A DNA stretch of 61,497 bases from Duganella sp. (GTDB taxonomy: Bacteria > Pseudomonadota > Gammaproteobacteria > Burkholderiales > Burkholderiaceae_D): contig JAMFSU010000089.1 in NCBI GenBank assembly GCA_026225475.1, positions 1-61,497 of the forward strand, read 5' to 3'. The notes below the pieces were generated by a model. That model searched no databases, was not told the DNA's origin, and was given only the letters and a program-made list of their open reading frames with translations. Shown piece by piece: positions 8,250-17,008 of this stretch (within the stretch, counting starts at the first letter, position 1; each line of letters opens with the position of its first letter). A program made the translations under genes and the position numbers.

Positions 8250-8269
8250 TTCTGGAACCGATACCAGAA
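8250..8269. promoter_or_regulatory. Second LacI-type operator, upstream of the ABC transporter operon
   Basis: TTCTGG and CCAGAA form 6-bp arms around AACCGATA. The core GGAACCGATACC differs from the perfect operator at 7074 at only two positions. It lies between the regulator and the binding-protein gene and would let the regulator control the transport genes separately from itself. Confidence 0.5.
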
Positions 8270-8429
8270 AAAGAGAGCTGTACAAAGATGCAGTCGTTGT
8301 AAAACAGCCGGGTTTGCACTGCTGCGCACCCGGCCAGGATGCACTAAAACCAGTGGGCGCAAGCCCGTTATTGAGGAAGTTGCCGAGGATGTTTATCCAA
8401 TATCGTCGGCAGCAAAAAGGAGACAATTC

Positions 8430-9236
8430 ATGACTATCAAAAATCTGTTGGGCAGAAAATTCATCGCGCTGAGCCTGGTGGCCAGCTTTGCTGTCGCTGC
8501 GGCGGCCAGTGCCAGTGCGCAAACCGTGGCTGATCTGATCAAAAAAGGTAAGGTCACCATTGGCGTGGTTAGCGGTACGCCACCATTTGGCAGCGTTGAC
8601 GCCAAGGGTGAGCCGATTGGCTACGACGTTGATGTCGCCAATCTGATCGGCAAGTATCTGGGCCTGCCGGTGGAAATCGTGCCGCTGGTGCCGCCGGCAC
8701 GGATTCCAGCGCTCGAATCGGGTAAGGTCGATCTGCTGGCCGCGACGCTGGCACCAACACCAGAGCGCGCCAAGTCGGTGATGTTTACGATTCCTTACAG
8801 TGGCTTTGAGTTGTCCATCGTCGGTCCGGTCGGCTCTAAGCTGAAGAACCTCAACGATCTGATCAAGAAGAAAGTTGGCGTGTCGCGTGGTAGCACCAAC
8901 GATACTGCGCTGACCCGTTTGGCGCCTCCAGGTACTGTGCTGGTGCGTTTCGAAGATGACTCGACCGTGACCCAGGCCTTGCTGAGCAATCAAGTCGATG
9001 CGATTTCGATTCCGAACACGATGGCGATGGAGATCGTCAAGACCCGTGGTGCCGGCAAGATCGACATCAAGTTCCCTTATTCGGTACAGCCGAATTCGAT
9101 GACAGTCCGCAAAGGGGCTTTCGATCTGCAGCAATGGCTCAACAATTTCATCTACTACGTCAAGCTCAACGGCGAACTCGATGCCATCTCGCGCAAGTGG
9201 GCCGGTACACCTTTGCCTAACCTGCCAGTGTTTTAA
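8430..9236 (+). CDS. Amino-acid-type ABC transporter substrate-binding protein
   Basis: A 268-aa periplasmic protein with a Sec signal peptide (KFIALSLVASFAVAAAASASA, cut near residue 30). The mature chain has the family 3 solute-binding fold: GKVTIGVVSGTPPFGSVDAKGEP, IGYDVDVANLIGKYLGLPVEIV, PARIPALESGKVDLLAATLAPTPERA and NDLIKKKVGVSRGST. A good Shine-Dalgarno (AAAAAGGAG) sits 8 nt before the ATG. It is the first transport gene after the second LacI-type operator. The family usually binds polar amino acids or opines; here the true ligand is unknown, and the sugar-type regulator and isomerase-like gene suggest an amino-acid/sugar derivative. Confidence 0.88.
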   Translation: MTIKNLLGRKFIALSLVASFAVAAAASASAQTVADLIKKGKVTIGVVSGTPPFGSVDAKGEPIGYDVDVANLIGKYLGLPVEIVPLVPPARIPALESGKVDLLAATLAPTPERAKSVMFTIPYSGFELSIVGPVGSKLKNLNDLIKKKVGVSRGSTNDTALTRLAPPGTVLVRFEDDSTVTQALLSNQVDAISIPNTMAMEIVKTRGAGKIDIKFPYSVQPNSMTVRKGAFDLQQWLNNFIYYVKLNGELDAISRKWAGTPLPNLPVF

Positions 9237-9263
9237 AAGAGGCATGTGATCTGGTTGGGGCGT

Positions 9264-9280
9264 ACCAACTGCAGGTTGGT
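9264..9280 (+). promoter_or_regulatory. Intercistronic stem-loop after the binding-protein gene
   Basis: ACCAAC (9264-9269) and GTTGGT (9275-9280) form a hairpin with a 5-nt loop shortly after the stop codon, without a T-run. Such hairpins often protect the binding-protein part of a transporter mRNA, giving more binding protein than permease. This role is inference. Confidence 0.4.
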
Positions 9281-9355
9281 GCGGCGCAATCAGATGTTTT
9301 CCGCCGACTGGTCCACATGGGTGGTGCCAGCCGGCGACTCGGCAAGGAGCAGATG

Positions 9356-10054
9356 ATGTCTTATGATTTTCAGTTTGCGTTCATCTTCCAGCACATGGAT
9401 CAGTTGTTTTGGGGAGCATTGCTCACCATCCGGCTCAGTGCGCTGTCGATGATCTGCGGTTTGGCGGTCGGGATTTTCGGGGCGATCGTGAGCATTCACG
9501 GTTCCGCACCAGCCCGTTTCGCGGTCACCTCGTATGTCGAGTTGATCCGCAGCACACCATTTTTGGTGCAGTTGTTCATTATCTTTTTTGGCTTGCCTGC
9601 GGCTGGAGTGCAAGTCGATGCCAATATCGCGGCGCTGGTGGCGATGACGGTCAATCTCGGCGCCTATTCGACCGAGATTGTGCGCGCTGGGATGATGGCA
9701 GTCCATCCTTCGCAGATCGAAGCCGCGCAAGCCCTGGCGATGACGCGCTGGCAAGTGATTCGCCATGTGGTGCTGACGCCAGCACTGGAAAAGGTGTATC
9801 CGGCGCTGGCCAGTCAATTCACGTTGATGATGCTGGCCTCCAGCGTGGTGTCGGCGATTTCAGCTGAAGAGTTGACGGCGGCGGCCAATCTGCTCGATGC
9901 AGAAACCTTCCGCAGTTTCGAGATCTATCTGATCGTGATGGTGCTGTATATCGTGCTGGCCTTGCTGTTCCGCCTCAGTTTTTGGCTAATCGGGCTGGTC
10001 GTGTTTAAACGCCGCCGTCGTCTCGGTGTGGCGCGGCCAAGGGGAACGCGATGA
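9356..10054 (+). CDS. Amino-acid-type ABC transporter permease (first subunit)
   Basis: A 232-aa inner-membrane protein with about five transmembrane helices, of the His/Glu/Gln/Arg/opine permease family: LFWGALLTIRLSALSM near the N-terminus, VELIRSTPFLVQLF, and the coupling loop (EAAQALAMTRWQVIRHVVLTPAL) that contacts the ATPase. I chose ATG 9356, 6 nt after AAGGAG; ATG 9353 is almost as good. It overlaps the second permease by ATGA, indicating translational coupling. Confidence 0.88.
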   Translation: MSYDFQFAFIFQHMDQLFWGALLTIRLSALSMICGLAVGIFGAIVSIHGSAPARFAVTSYVELIRSTPFLVQLFIIFFGLPAAGVQVDANIAALVAMTVNLGAYSTEIVRAGMMAVHPSQIEAAQALAMTRWQVIRHVVLTPALEKVYPALASQFTLMMLASSVVSAISAEELTAAANLLDAETFRSFEIYLIVMVLYIVLALLFRLSFWLIGLVVFKRRRRLGVARPRGTR

Positions 10055-10701
10055 TTGCTGAATTTTCCTGGGACCAGTTTGCTTTCCTGTGGGCCGCAAC
10101 ACGCTGGACTGTGCTGTTGTCGGTGCTGGCGTTCATTGTCGGCGGTCTGGCAGGTTTTGCGGTGGCCTTGATGCGGACCTCGCATCTGCAGATTTTGCGT
10201 ACGGTATCGGCGATCTATATCCAGATCGTGCAGGGCACGCCGGTGCTGATTATCCTGTTCCTGTCGTTTTACGGACTGGGAATCTACGGTTTTAAACTGC
10301 CGCCGATGGTGGCCGCCACGATTGCCATGACGATTTACACCAGTGCTTATCTCGGTGAAATCTGGCGTGGTTGTATCGAAGCGGTGCCGGTGCCGCAATG
10401 GGAGGCGTCGACCGCATTGGCCATGACGCGCTGGCAGCAGTTGCGTTATGTGATCCTGCCACAGGCAGTGCGTATTTCGCTGCCGCCGACGGTCGGCTTT
10501 CTGGTGCAGATCGTCAAGAACACCTCGATTGCTTCCATCATCGGTTTGGTGGAGTTGACGCAGGCTGGCAAGCTGGTCAGCAATGCTACGTTTCAGCCGT
10601 TTCTGGTGTTCCCGATTGTGGCCGCCATTTACTTCATCTTGTGTTATCCGTTGTCGCGCATCAGTTTTGCTTTAGAGAGGAAATACCATGGCCATCGTTG
10701 A
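10051..10701 (+). CDS. Amino-acid-type ABC transporter permease (second subunit)
   Basis: A 216-aa inner-membrane permease of the same family as its upstream partner, with which it should form the heterodimeric channel. Visible motifs are WTVLLSVLAFIVGGLAGFAVAL, YIQIVQGTPVLIILF and the EAA loop (EASTALAMTRWQQLRYVILPQAV). Its ATG lies inside the stop of the previous gene (ATGA), and its end overlaps the ATPase gene by 14 nt. The tight packing shows one operon. Confidence 0.9.
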   Translation: MIAEFSWDQFAFLWAATRWTVLLSVLAFIVGGLAGFAVALMRTSHLQILRTVSAIYIQIVQGTPVLIILFLSFYGLGIYGFKLPPMVAATIAMTIYTSAYLGEIWRGCIEAVPVPQWEASTALAMTRWQQLRYVILPQAVRISLPPTVGFLVQIVKNTSIASIIGLVELTQAGKLVSNATFQPFLVFPIVAAIYFILCYPLSRISFALERKYHGHR

Positions 10702-11422
10702 AATCGACAACATTACCAAGCGCTTTGGCAGCAATCAGGTGCTCAACGGTATTTCGCTGTCCGTTGAACGCGGTCAAGTGATCGCAGTGATCGGCCGCAG
10801 CGGTTCCGGCAAGAGTACGATGCTGCGCTGCATCAACGGTTTGGAAAGCATTGATGGCGGCAGCATTGTCGTCGCTGGACATAAATTGACCGCCAAGCAT
10901 GAACATCTGATAGCCTTGCGCAAGGATGTCGGCATGGTGTTTCAACACTACAATTTGTTTCCGCATCTGACGGTGGAAGAGAATGTCATGCTGTCGCCCC
11001 GTATCGTCAAGAAGGTGGCGACGGAGCCAGCCCGTGAAACCGCTATTCGGGTGCTCACGCAAGTCGGGCTGGAGCACAAGCGCGATGCTTATCCAGAGCA
11101 ATTGTCTGGTGGTCAGCAGCAGCGTGTGGCGATCGCCAGGTCGTTGGCGATGGAGCCGCAAGTGATGTTGTTCGATGAGGTGACTTCGGCGCTCGATCCG
11201 GAGTTGACGCAGGAAGTGCTGAAGGTCATGGAAGAACTCGCAAGAGGAGGAATGACGATGCTGCTGGTCACTCACGAAATGGAATTCGCGCGGCGTGTTG
11301 CCGATATCACAGTCTTTATGCATCAAGGCAAGGTGTGGGAGACACGGCCGTCGAAGGAGTTCTTCGCCGATCCGCAAACGCCGGAAGCGCGCCAGTTCAT
11401 CGGCGCCGGTACACTCAAATGA
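10688..11422 (+). CDS. Amino-acid-type ABC transporter ATP-binding protein
   Basis: A 244-aa ATPase with all expected motifs: Walker A GRSGSGKST (36-44), Q-loop in MVFQHYNLFPH (83-93), signature LSGGQQQ (139-145), Walker B VMLFDE (159-164), D-loop SALDP, and the H-loop histidine in LLVTHEMEFAR. It closely matches the GlnQ/HisP class that powers polar amino-acid importers. A GAGAGGAAATACC ribosome binding site precedes the ATG. Its stop overlaps the next ATG (ATGA), so the isomerase-like gene is part of the operon. Confidence 0.93.
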   Translation: MAIVEIDNITKRFGSNQVLNGISLSVERGQVIAVIGRSGSGKSTMLRCINGLESIDGGSIVVAGHKLTAKHEHLIALRKDVGMVFQHYNLFPHLTVEENVMLSPRIVKKVATEPARETAIRVLTQVGLEHKRDAYPEQLSGGQQQRVAIARSLAMEPQVMLFDEVTSALDPELTQEVLKVMEELARGGMTMLLVTHEMEFARRVADITVFMHQGKVWETRPSKEFFADPQTPEARQFIGAGTLK

Positions 11423-12165
11423 AAACCCCGGTACTGGTGGCGGCATCGGCCTATGGCGCCGACTTCGTGCGCCAGGTCGGGCATGCCCATCTGATTCCAA
11501 TTGTGGCCGCTGCCGGGGCGGCTGGATTGGAAATCCGGCGCGAACTGTTCGTTGATTTGCCCAATTTTGCCGACTTGCACGATCTGTTGATCGCGCATCG
11601 GCTGTTTTCGGTTTATTCGGCACCAATCGAATTGTTTCGCGCCAACGGTTCGCTGGCGCGCGAAGAACTCGATCAAGTGATGTGGGAAGCACAGCAATTG
11701 CAATCGCGTTTCGTCAAGGTGTCGTTGGGCCATTTTTCACCGGCCAGTAATATGCTCGAATGGGCGCGGTTTGTGGCTCAGGCGCCGGTGCCTTTGTTGC
11801 TCGAAAACGATCAGACTGCGCATGGCGGTCGGCTCGAAGCGATTGCCAATTTTCTGGCGGTATGTTCCAGTACTGGCATGCCGTTGGGGATGACCTTTGA
11901 TATGGGCAATTGGCGCTGGAGCGGTGTCGATGCCGAAGTGGCAGCGCGTACCCTGGCTGGGCATGTGCAATACGTGCATTGCAAAGGTGTGTGGGACGAC
12001 GGCGGCAAGCTCAAGGCGGTGCCGTTGGAAGAGGGTGACAGTTATTGGCGTCAGCTGTTTTCGCATTTTCCGCGCGGGGTGCAGCGTGCCATTGAATTCC
12101 CTCTGGTCGGCAAGGATCTGGAAGCGGTTACGCGCGACTATGTGAGCATGCTGGCATCGGCCTAG
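11419..12165 (+). CDS. Sugar phosphate isomerase/epimerase-like TIM-barrel protein
   Basis: A 248-aa soluble protein of the xylose isomerase-like TIM-barrel superfamily. Supporting segments are AAGAAGLEIRRELF (strand 2 Glu), FVKVSLGHFSPASN, VPLLLENDQTAHGG (strand 5 Glu), GMTFDMGNWRWSG (Asp), VQYVHCKGV (His) and RAIEFPLVG (Glu). These are the positions that usually bind a divalent metal. The ATG overlaps the ATPase stop by ATGA, so it is translationally coupled to the importer. I infer that it acts on the imported compound, perhaps an amino sugar or sugar-amino acid conjugate. The substrate cannot be read from sequence. Confidence 0.75.
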   Translation: MKTPVLVAASAYGADFVRQVGHAHLIPIVAAAGAAGLEIRRELFVDLPNFADLHDLLIAHRLFSVYSAPIELFRANGSLAREELDQVMWEAQQLQSRFVKVSLGHFSPASNMLEWARFVAQAPVPLLLENDQTAHGGRLEAIANFLAVCSSTGMPLGMTFDMGNWRWSGVDAEVAARTLAGHVQYVHCKGVWDDGGKLKAVPLEEGDSYWRQLFSHFPRGVQRAIEFPLVGKDLEAVTRDYVSMLASA

Positions 12166-12327
12166 TCCAGGGTGGAACAACGCTGCTAATATTGCTGCGA
12201 TCTTCAGTTAGTAAAAAATCTACCAAAAAAGCTAAAGGGTACTTTCGCTGCTGCGAATTAATGTGTATGCTTCCACTCATAAAAAGAACGGTCGTGCTAA
12301 ATTTCGACGATATTCTGTATTTGCTTT

Positions 12328-12333
12328 TATAAT
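12328..12333 (+). promoter_or_regulatory. -10 element of the etfBA promoter
   Basis: A perfect TATAAT lies 51 bp before the etfB ATG. No clear -35 match is seen at the expected distance. The rest of the spacer from 12166 is AT-rich, with no gene. Confidence 0.4.
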
Positions 12334-12383
12334 CACGACTCAGTTTACGTTTACGTCAATTCGAATTTTCCAAGGACCAGGCG

Positions 12384-13139
12384 ATGAAAGTATTAGTCCC
12401 CGTGAAGCGGGTAGTGGATTACAACGTCAAAGTACGTGTCAAATCCGACGGTAGCGGCGTGGATATCGCCAACGTCAAGATGTCGATGAATCCGTTCGAC
12501 GAAATCGCCGTGGAAGAAGCCACGCGTCTCAAAGAGGGCGGCAAGGTCACGGAGGTGATTGCGGTGTCCTGCGGCGTGACGCAATGCCAGGAAACCCTGC
12601 GCACTGCCATGGCCATCGGCGCCGATCGCGGCATCCTGGTGGAAACCGCTGCCGATCTGGACCTGCAACCGTTGGCTGTGGCCAAGCTGTTGAAGGCATT
12701 GGCAGATAAAGAGCAGCCGCAACTGATCATTCTCGGCAAGCAGGCCATCGATGACGACAGCAATCAGACCGGCCAGATGCTGGCGGCGTTGCTGGGTTGG
12801 CCGCAAGCGACGTTTGCCTCAAAAGTCGTGCTCGAAGACGGCAGGGTCTCGGTCACGCGCGAAGTCGACGGTGGCCTGGAAACCCTGGCGCTGACGTTGC
12901 CGGCGATTGTGACCACCGACTTGCGCCTCAATGAGCCGCGCTATGTGACGCTACCCAACATTATGAAGGCCAAGAAAAAAAACCTCGATGTGGTCAAGCC
13001 CGAGGAACTCGGTGTCGATGTCACGCCGCGTGTCAAGACCTTGAAAGTGACTGAGCCGCCCAAGCGTAGCGCTGGCGTGAAAGTGCCGGACGTGGCGACG
13101 CTGGTTGCCAAGCTCAAGAACGAAGCCAAAGTGATTTAA
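12384..13139 (+). CDS. etfB: Electron transfer flavoprotein subunit beta
   Basis: A 251-aa protein matching EtfB along its length: [20 protein letters not shown] at the start, [47 protein letters not shown] (AMP-binding region) and [20 protein letters not shown] (the recognition loop that docks on dehydrogenases). With EtfA it carries electrons from acyl-CoA and related dehydrogenases to ETF:ubiquinone oxidoreductase. It is followed by etfA after 11 nt and shortly by an acyl-CoA dehydrogenase gene. Confidence 0.97.
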   Translation: MKVLVPVKRVVDYNVKVRVKSDGSGVDIANVKMSMNPFDEIAVEEATRLKEGGKVTEVIAVSCGVTQCQETLRTAMAIGADRGILVETAADLDLQPLAVAKLLKALADKEQPQLIILGKQAIDDDSNQTGQMLAALLGWPQATFASKVVLEDGRVSVTREVDGGLETLALTLPAIVTTDLRLNEPRYVTLPNIMKAKKKNLDVVKPEELGVDVTPRVKTLKVTEPPKRSAGVKVPDVATLVAKLKNEAKVI

Positions 13140-13150
13140 GGGAATCCATC

Positions 13151-14080
13151 ATGACCGCATTAGTCATCGCAGAACACGACAACAACAACCTCAAGGGCAG
13201 TACCCTGAACACCGTGACCGCCGCCGTGCAGGCTGGTGGCGACGTTCACATCCTGGTCGCAGGCCATAATGCCAAGGCAGTTGCTGACGCCGCTGCGCAC
13301 ATCGCTGGCGTGTCGAAGGTCTTGCTGGCCGACGCTGCCCAATTCGCCGATGGTCTGGCCGAGAACGTGGCTGAGCAGGCGCTGGCGATTGCCGACAACT
13401 ACAGCCATATCCTGGCGCCGGCCACTGCCTACGGCAAGAACATCCTGCCACGCGTGGCAGCCAAGCTGGACGTGGCACAGATTTCGGAAATCACCAAGGT
13501 CGACAGCGCTGACACCTTCGAGCGGCCGATCTATGCCGGTAATGCCATCGCGACGGTGCAATCGTCCGATCGCATCAAGGTCATCACCGTACGCACCACT
13601 GGCTTCGACGCGGCTGCGACTGGCGGTAGCGCCGTAGTAGAAGCACTGACTGCCGTAGCCGATTCGGGCAAGTCCAGCTTCGTCTCGCGCGAAGTGGCCA
13701 AGTCCGATCGTCCGGAATTGACGGCCGCCAAGATCATCGTCTCCGGCGGTCGCGGCATGGGTTCGTCGGAAAACTTCAAGATTCTGGAGCCGCTGGCGGA
13801 CAAGCTCAATGCTGCCATGGGTGCTTCTCGCGCGGCAGTCGATGCCGGTTATGTACCCAACGACTGGCAAGTCGGTCAGACTGGCAAGATCGTTGCGCCG
13901 CAACTGTATTTCGCCATCGGTATTTCCGGCGCGATCCAGCATCTGGCCGGTATGAAGGATTCCAAGGTGATCGTGGCGATCAACAAGGATGAAGAAGCGC
14001 CAATCTTCTCGGTGGCCGATTACGGCATCGTCGGAGATCTGTTTGAGGTGGTACCGGAGTTGGTCAAGCAGTTGGGATAA
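13151..14080 (+). CDS. etfA: Electron transfer flavoprotein subunit alpha
   Basis: A 309-aa protein with the EtfA N-terminal domain ([21 protein letters not shown]) and the C-terminal FAD-binding domain. The latter shows [60 protein letters not shown] and the [20 protein letters not shown] block. The length is usual for bacterial EtfA. It is co-transcribed with etfB and followed by a probable terminator. Confidence 0.97.
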   Translation: MTALVIAEHDNNNLKGSTLNTVTAAVQAGGDVHILVAGHNAKAVADAAAHIAGVSKVLLADAAQFADGLAENVAEQALAIADNYSHILAPATAYGKNILPRVAAKLDVAQISEITKVDSADTFERPIYAGNAIATVQSSDRIKVITVRTTGFDAAATGGSAVVEALTAVADSGKSSFVSREVAKSDRPELTAAKIIVSGGRGMGSSENFKILEPLADKLNAAMGASRAAVDAGYVPNDWQVGQTGKIVAPQLYFAIGISGAIQHLAGMKDSKVIVAINKDEEAPIFSVADYGIVGDLFEVVPELVKQLG

Positions 14081-14090
14081 CCCGCTGCCG

Positions 14091-14123
14091 ACGGCCCTGT
14101 CGCAAGACGGGGCCGTATTGTTT
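14091..14123 (+). terminator. Probable terminator after etfA
   Basis: ACGGCCC (14091-14097) and GGGCCGT (14110-14116) form a GC-rich stem with a 12-nt loop, followed by ATTGTTT. The T-run is short, so termination may be partial and allow read-through into the acyl-CoA dehydrogenase gene. Confidence 0.55.
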
Positions 14124-14181
14124 GATCTCAGCGCAACTACAGATTGCGCAACAATGATGTCATGAGGATTGAGGAGTCGAG

Positions 14182-15984
14182 ATGAGCTACGTTGCACCGT
14201 TGAAAGACATGCTGTTCGTGATGAACGAGTTGGCGGGATTGTCTGAAGTCAATGCCTTGCCCCATTGCGAAGATGCGACGCCGGAAACGGTCGAGGCAAT
14301 TCTGGAAGAGAATGCCAAATTTTGCGGTGAAGTGGTGGCGCCCCTCAATCATCCGGCCGATCAGGAACCAAGTTTCTGGAAGGATGGCAAAGTCACTACC
14401 AGCAAAGGTTTTAAAGAGGCTTTCCGGCAATTCGGCGAGGCTGGCTGGCAGGGCGTGCAGCATCCGGTTGAATTCGGTGGTCAGGGTTTGCCCAAACTGG
14501 TCGCGACACCTTGCATCGAGATGCTGAACTCGGCCAGTCTGTCGTTCGCACTGTGCCCCTTGCTCACCGATGGCACTATTGAGGCCTTGATGACGGCAGG
14601 CACTGAGGTGCAAAAACAAACCTACTTGGGTAATTTCATCTCCGGCAAATGGACGGGGACGATGAATTTGACCGAGCCGCAAGCGGGTTCGGATCTGGCC
14701 ATGGTGCGGTCGCGCGCGGTGCCGCAGGATGATGGCAGCTACAAATTGTCCGGCACCAAGATATTCATCACCTATGGCGAACACGACATGGCTGAGAATA
14801 TCGTCCATCTGGTGCTGGCGCGTACACCGAATGCGCCGGAAGGCGTCAAGGGTATTTCCTTATTCGTTGTGCCAAAGTATCTGGTCAATGCCGATGGCTC
14901 ACTCGGCGAGCGTAATGACGTCCATTGTGTATCGATCGAACACAAGCTTGGCATCAAGGCCAGTCCGACTGCCGTGCTGCAATTCGGTGATCAAGGTGGT
15001 GCTATCGGTACGTTGGTGGGCGAAGAAAATCGCGGTCTCGAATACATGTTCATCATGATGAATGCCGCGCGTTTTGCCGTCGGTATCCAGGGTGTCAGCG
15101 TCGCCGAGCGTGCTTATCAAAAGGCCGTGGCCTATGCGAAGGATCGCGTGCAGTCGCGCGACCTGACCGGTTCTGCCGGTCCGGTGACCATCATTCATCA
15201 GCCCGATGTACGCCGCATGCTGATGTCGATGCGCGCTCAGGTTGAGGCAGCACGGGCGTTGGCCTATGTGGCGGCGGCGGCATCCGACGCCGGTCATCAT
15301 CATGCCGATGAAGCGGTGCGCAAAGCCAATCAGGCTTGCTATGAATATCTGGTGCCTATCGTCAAAGGTTGGTCCACCGAACTGTCTATCGAGGTTACCT
15401 CGACTGGCGTGCAAGTGCATGGCGGCATGGGTTTCATTGAAGAGACCGGAGCGGCACAGTATTACCGCGACGCGCGCATTCTGGCGATTTACGAAGGCAC
15501 CACGGCGATCCAGGCCAATGATCTGGTTGGCCGCAAGACCGCGCGCGATGGCGGTGCAGTTGCCAAGGGCTTGATCGCGGAAATACGCAAGACAGAGACT
15601 GCATTGCTGGCGGCGAGCGGTGGGGGCCATGGTGCCGATCTGCAAGCAATACGCCTGCGTCTGGCCAGTGGCGTCGGCGCGCTGGAAGCGGTGGTGGATT
15701 ATGTCGTGGCCAACGTCAAGACGGATATCAAGGGCGTATTTGCCGGTAGCGTGCCGTATCTGAAACTGGCTGGCGTGGTGCTGGGCGGCTGGCAAATGGC
15801 GCGCGCGGCGCTGGTGGCAGTCGACAAGTTGGTCGCTGCAGAGGGCGATGCCCAGTTTTATCAGGCCAAGATTGTCACGGCGCGTTTCTATGCCGATCAT
15901 ATCCTGACGCAGGCATCGTCATTGCAAGCGGCGATTGTAGAGGGCAGTACCGGTGTTTTGGCGCTGACTGAAGAGCAGTTCTGA
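14182..15984 (+). CDS. Acyl-CoA dehydrogenase (long, 600-aa class with extra C-terminal domain)
   Basis: A 600-aa flavoprotein, much longer than the ~380 aa of short- and medium-chain acyl-CoA dehydrogenases. It has the TGTMNLTEPQAGSDLAMVR flavin-binding region, KLSGTKIFITYGEHD, and the YEGTTAIQANDL block near residue 438, where the catalytic glutamate of this family lies. The C-terminal extension (from about residue 470) is the domain of the AcdA/DmdC-like class often called 3-methylmercaptopropionyl-CoA dehydrogenase-like. That label does not prove DMSP metabolism. A GAGGAG lies upstream of the ATG. The closeness to etfBA fits electron delivery to ETF. The acyl-CoA chain used is unknown. 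Confidence 0.9.
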   Translation: MSYVAPLKDMLFVMNELAGLSEVNALPHCEDATPETVEAILEENAKFCGEVVAPLNHPADQEPSFWKDGKVTTSKGFKEAFRQFGEAGWQGVQHPVEFGGQGLPKLVATPCIEMLNSASLSFALCPLLTDGTIEALMTAGTEVQKQTYLGNFISGKWTGTMNLTEPQAGSDLAMVRSRAVPQDDGSYKLSGTKIFITYGEHDMAENIVHLVLARTPNAPEGVKGISLFVVPKYLVNADGSLGERNDVHCVSIEHKLGIKASPTAVLQFGDQGGAIGTLVGEENRGLEYMFIMMNAARFAVGIQGVSVAERAYQKAVAYAKDRVQSRDLTGSAGPVTIIHQPDVRRMLMSMRAQVEAARALAYVAAAASDAGHHHADEAVRKANQACYEYLVPIVKGWSTELSIEVTSTGVQVHGGMGFIEETGAAQYYRDARILAIYEGTTAIQANDLVGRKTARDGGAVAKGLIAEIRKTETALLAASGGGHGADLQAIRLRLASGVGALEAVVDYVVANVKTDIKGVFAGSVPYLKLAGVVLGGWQMARAALVAVDKLVAAEGDAQFYQAKIVTARFYADHILTQASSLQAAIVEGSTGVLALTEEQF

Positions 15985-16009
15985 CTATGGTTAGAGTGGG
16001 TTGCCCGCT

Positions 16010-16426
16010 TCAGCCGTAGGCGCCACCGGTAAACAGCAGGTCGAAGCTGCGCGCCAGCAAGGCAATCACCGCTGTGGCACCCACGCCCAGGGTCAATACC
16101 AGGATCAGCGCCAGTACCCAGTGTGATTCGGATTGCTGGCCTGATTCCGGGTTGTGTTGTGCATCCCATTTGTCATCCGGCGACAGGCCGATCACCAGTG
16201 CCTCCAGGAAGCCGCATAATACCGAGAGTATCAGCAGGATGCCGGCAAACAGTGCATGGGTGTTGCTCAATAGCAAAACAGCCAATGCCGAAACCGGCAA
16301 GCTGGCAGCGTGCAGCCAGCCAAACACATCCTTGCGGCCGTACAAATAAAAACGATGCAGACCAATGCCGCCAAACACGGCGGCGAGCAGGCAAGTCAGA
16401 GTCTTGTTGCGGTGTGCTGTTGTCAT
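16010..16426 (-). CDS. TM2 domain-containing membrane protein
   Basis: About 138 aa. The N-terminal TM2 signature is clear: KTLTCLLAAVFGGIGLHRFYLYGRKDVFGW, a helix, a conserved GGIGLHRFY turn, then a second helix pair. Two more helices follow (FAGILLILSVLCGFLEALVIGL and VLALILVLTLGVGATAVIALLA). The open frame runs to 16552, but ATG 16426 gives the expected N-terminus MTTAHRNKTL. Role unknown. It is convergent with the acyl-CoA dehydrogenase gene, and the 279-bp region upstream holds the rpsP promoter. Confidence 0.75.
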   Translation of the reverse strand: MTTAHRNKTLTCLLAAVFGGIGLHRFYLYGRKDVFGWLHAASLPVSALAVLLLSNTHALFAGILLILSVLCGFLEALVIGLSPDDKWDAQHNPESGQQSESHWVLALILVLTLGVGATAVIALLARSFDLLFTGGAYG

Positions 16427-16636
16427 AAAGCCAATTTTCAGGTCGGGAACTGTGATTGATCGAAGATGGGGCGGCGTAAAAGAAGGGCGTTGTTGTAAAA
16501 AAACTGCGCTCAGTATAACTGCTGGAATACGGCCTGCACTGGACGTTTCCACAGTGCCGAAGCAAAACGGGGTTGGGAAAGTGTGGCGGGCCCGCCGGGT
16601 TCGTCAGGAGGAATGCGGCGCTTTCCCTTATGTTGC

Positions 16637-16666
16637 TTGCTGTTGGGGCGATATTTCGGCTATAAT
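16637..16666 (+). promoter_or_regulatory. Promoter of the rpsP-rimM-trmD-rplS operon
   Basis: TTGCTG (16637-16642), an 18-bp spacer and TATAAT (16661-16666). Transcription would begin near 16673, giving a leader of about 33 nt before rpsP. Confidence 0.6.
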
Positions 16667-16705
16667 TGCCAGCTTTTCCGTGTTCGAACACTTTTTGGAA
16701 TCATT

Positions 16706-16960
16706 ATGGTCGTTATTCGTTTAGCTCGTGGAGGCGCCAAGAAGCGCCCATTCTTCAACATCGTTGCAACTGATTCGCGCAATCGCCGCGACGGTCGCTT
16801 TATCGAGCGTCTGGGTTTCTACAATCCAGTGGCATCTGGTAAGGAAGAATCGTTCCGTATCGCTCAAGATCGCCTGACTCACTGGCAAAACGTTGGCGCA
16901 CAATTGTCGCCAACCGTTGCTCGTCTGGTGAGCGAAGGCGCGAAGAAAGCAGCTGCTTAA
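16706..16960 (+). CDS. rpsP: 30S ribosomal protein S16
   Basis: An 84-aa protein with the full S16 pattern: [40 protein letters not shown] segment (here [20 protein letters not shown]) and [12 protein letters not shown] near the end. It binds 16S rRNA and supports 30S assembly. It heads the widely conserved rpsP-rimM-trmD-rplS order. The open frame extends upstream to 16583, but ATG 16706 gives the canonical start. Confidence 0.98.
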   Translation: MVVIRLARGGAKKRPFFNIVATDSRNRRDGRFIERLGFYNPVASGKEESFRIAQDRLTHWQNVGAQLSPTVARLVSEGAKKAAA

Positions 16961-17008
16961 TTGCAGACGTTTTCCGTCGTCATTTGCAAGCGTATTAGTT
17001 AGACAGGT

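Noticed and set aside
13160..14197. 345-codon minus-strand frame under etfA
   Set aside because: It is the antisense of etfA with no recognisable motifs; etfA itself is fully conserved.
15984..16010. Small GTGGG/CCCGC hairpin between the acyl-CoA dehydrogenase and TM2 genes as a terminator
   Set aside because: The stem is only five pairs with no T-run, too weak to call.
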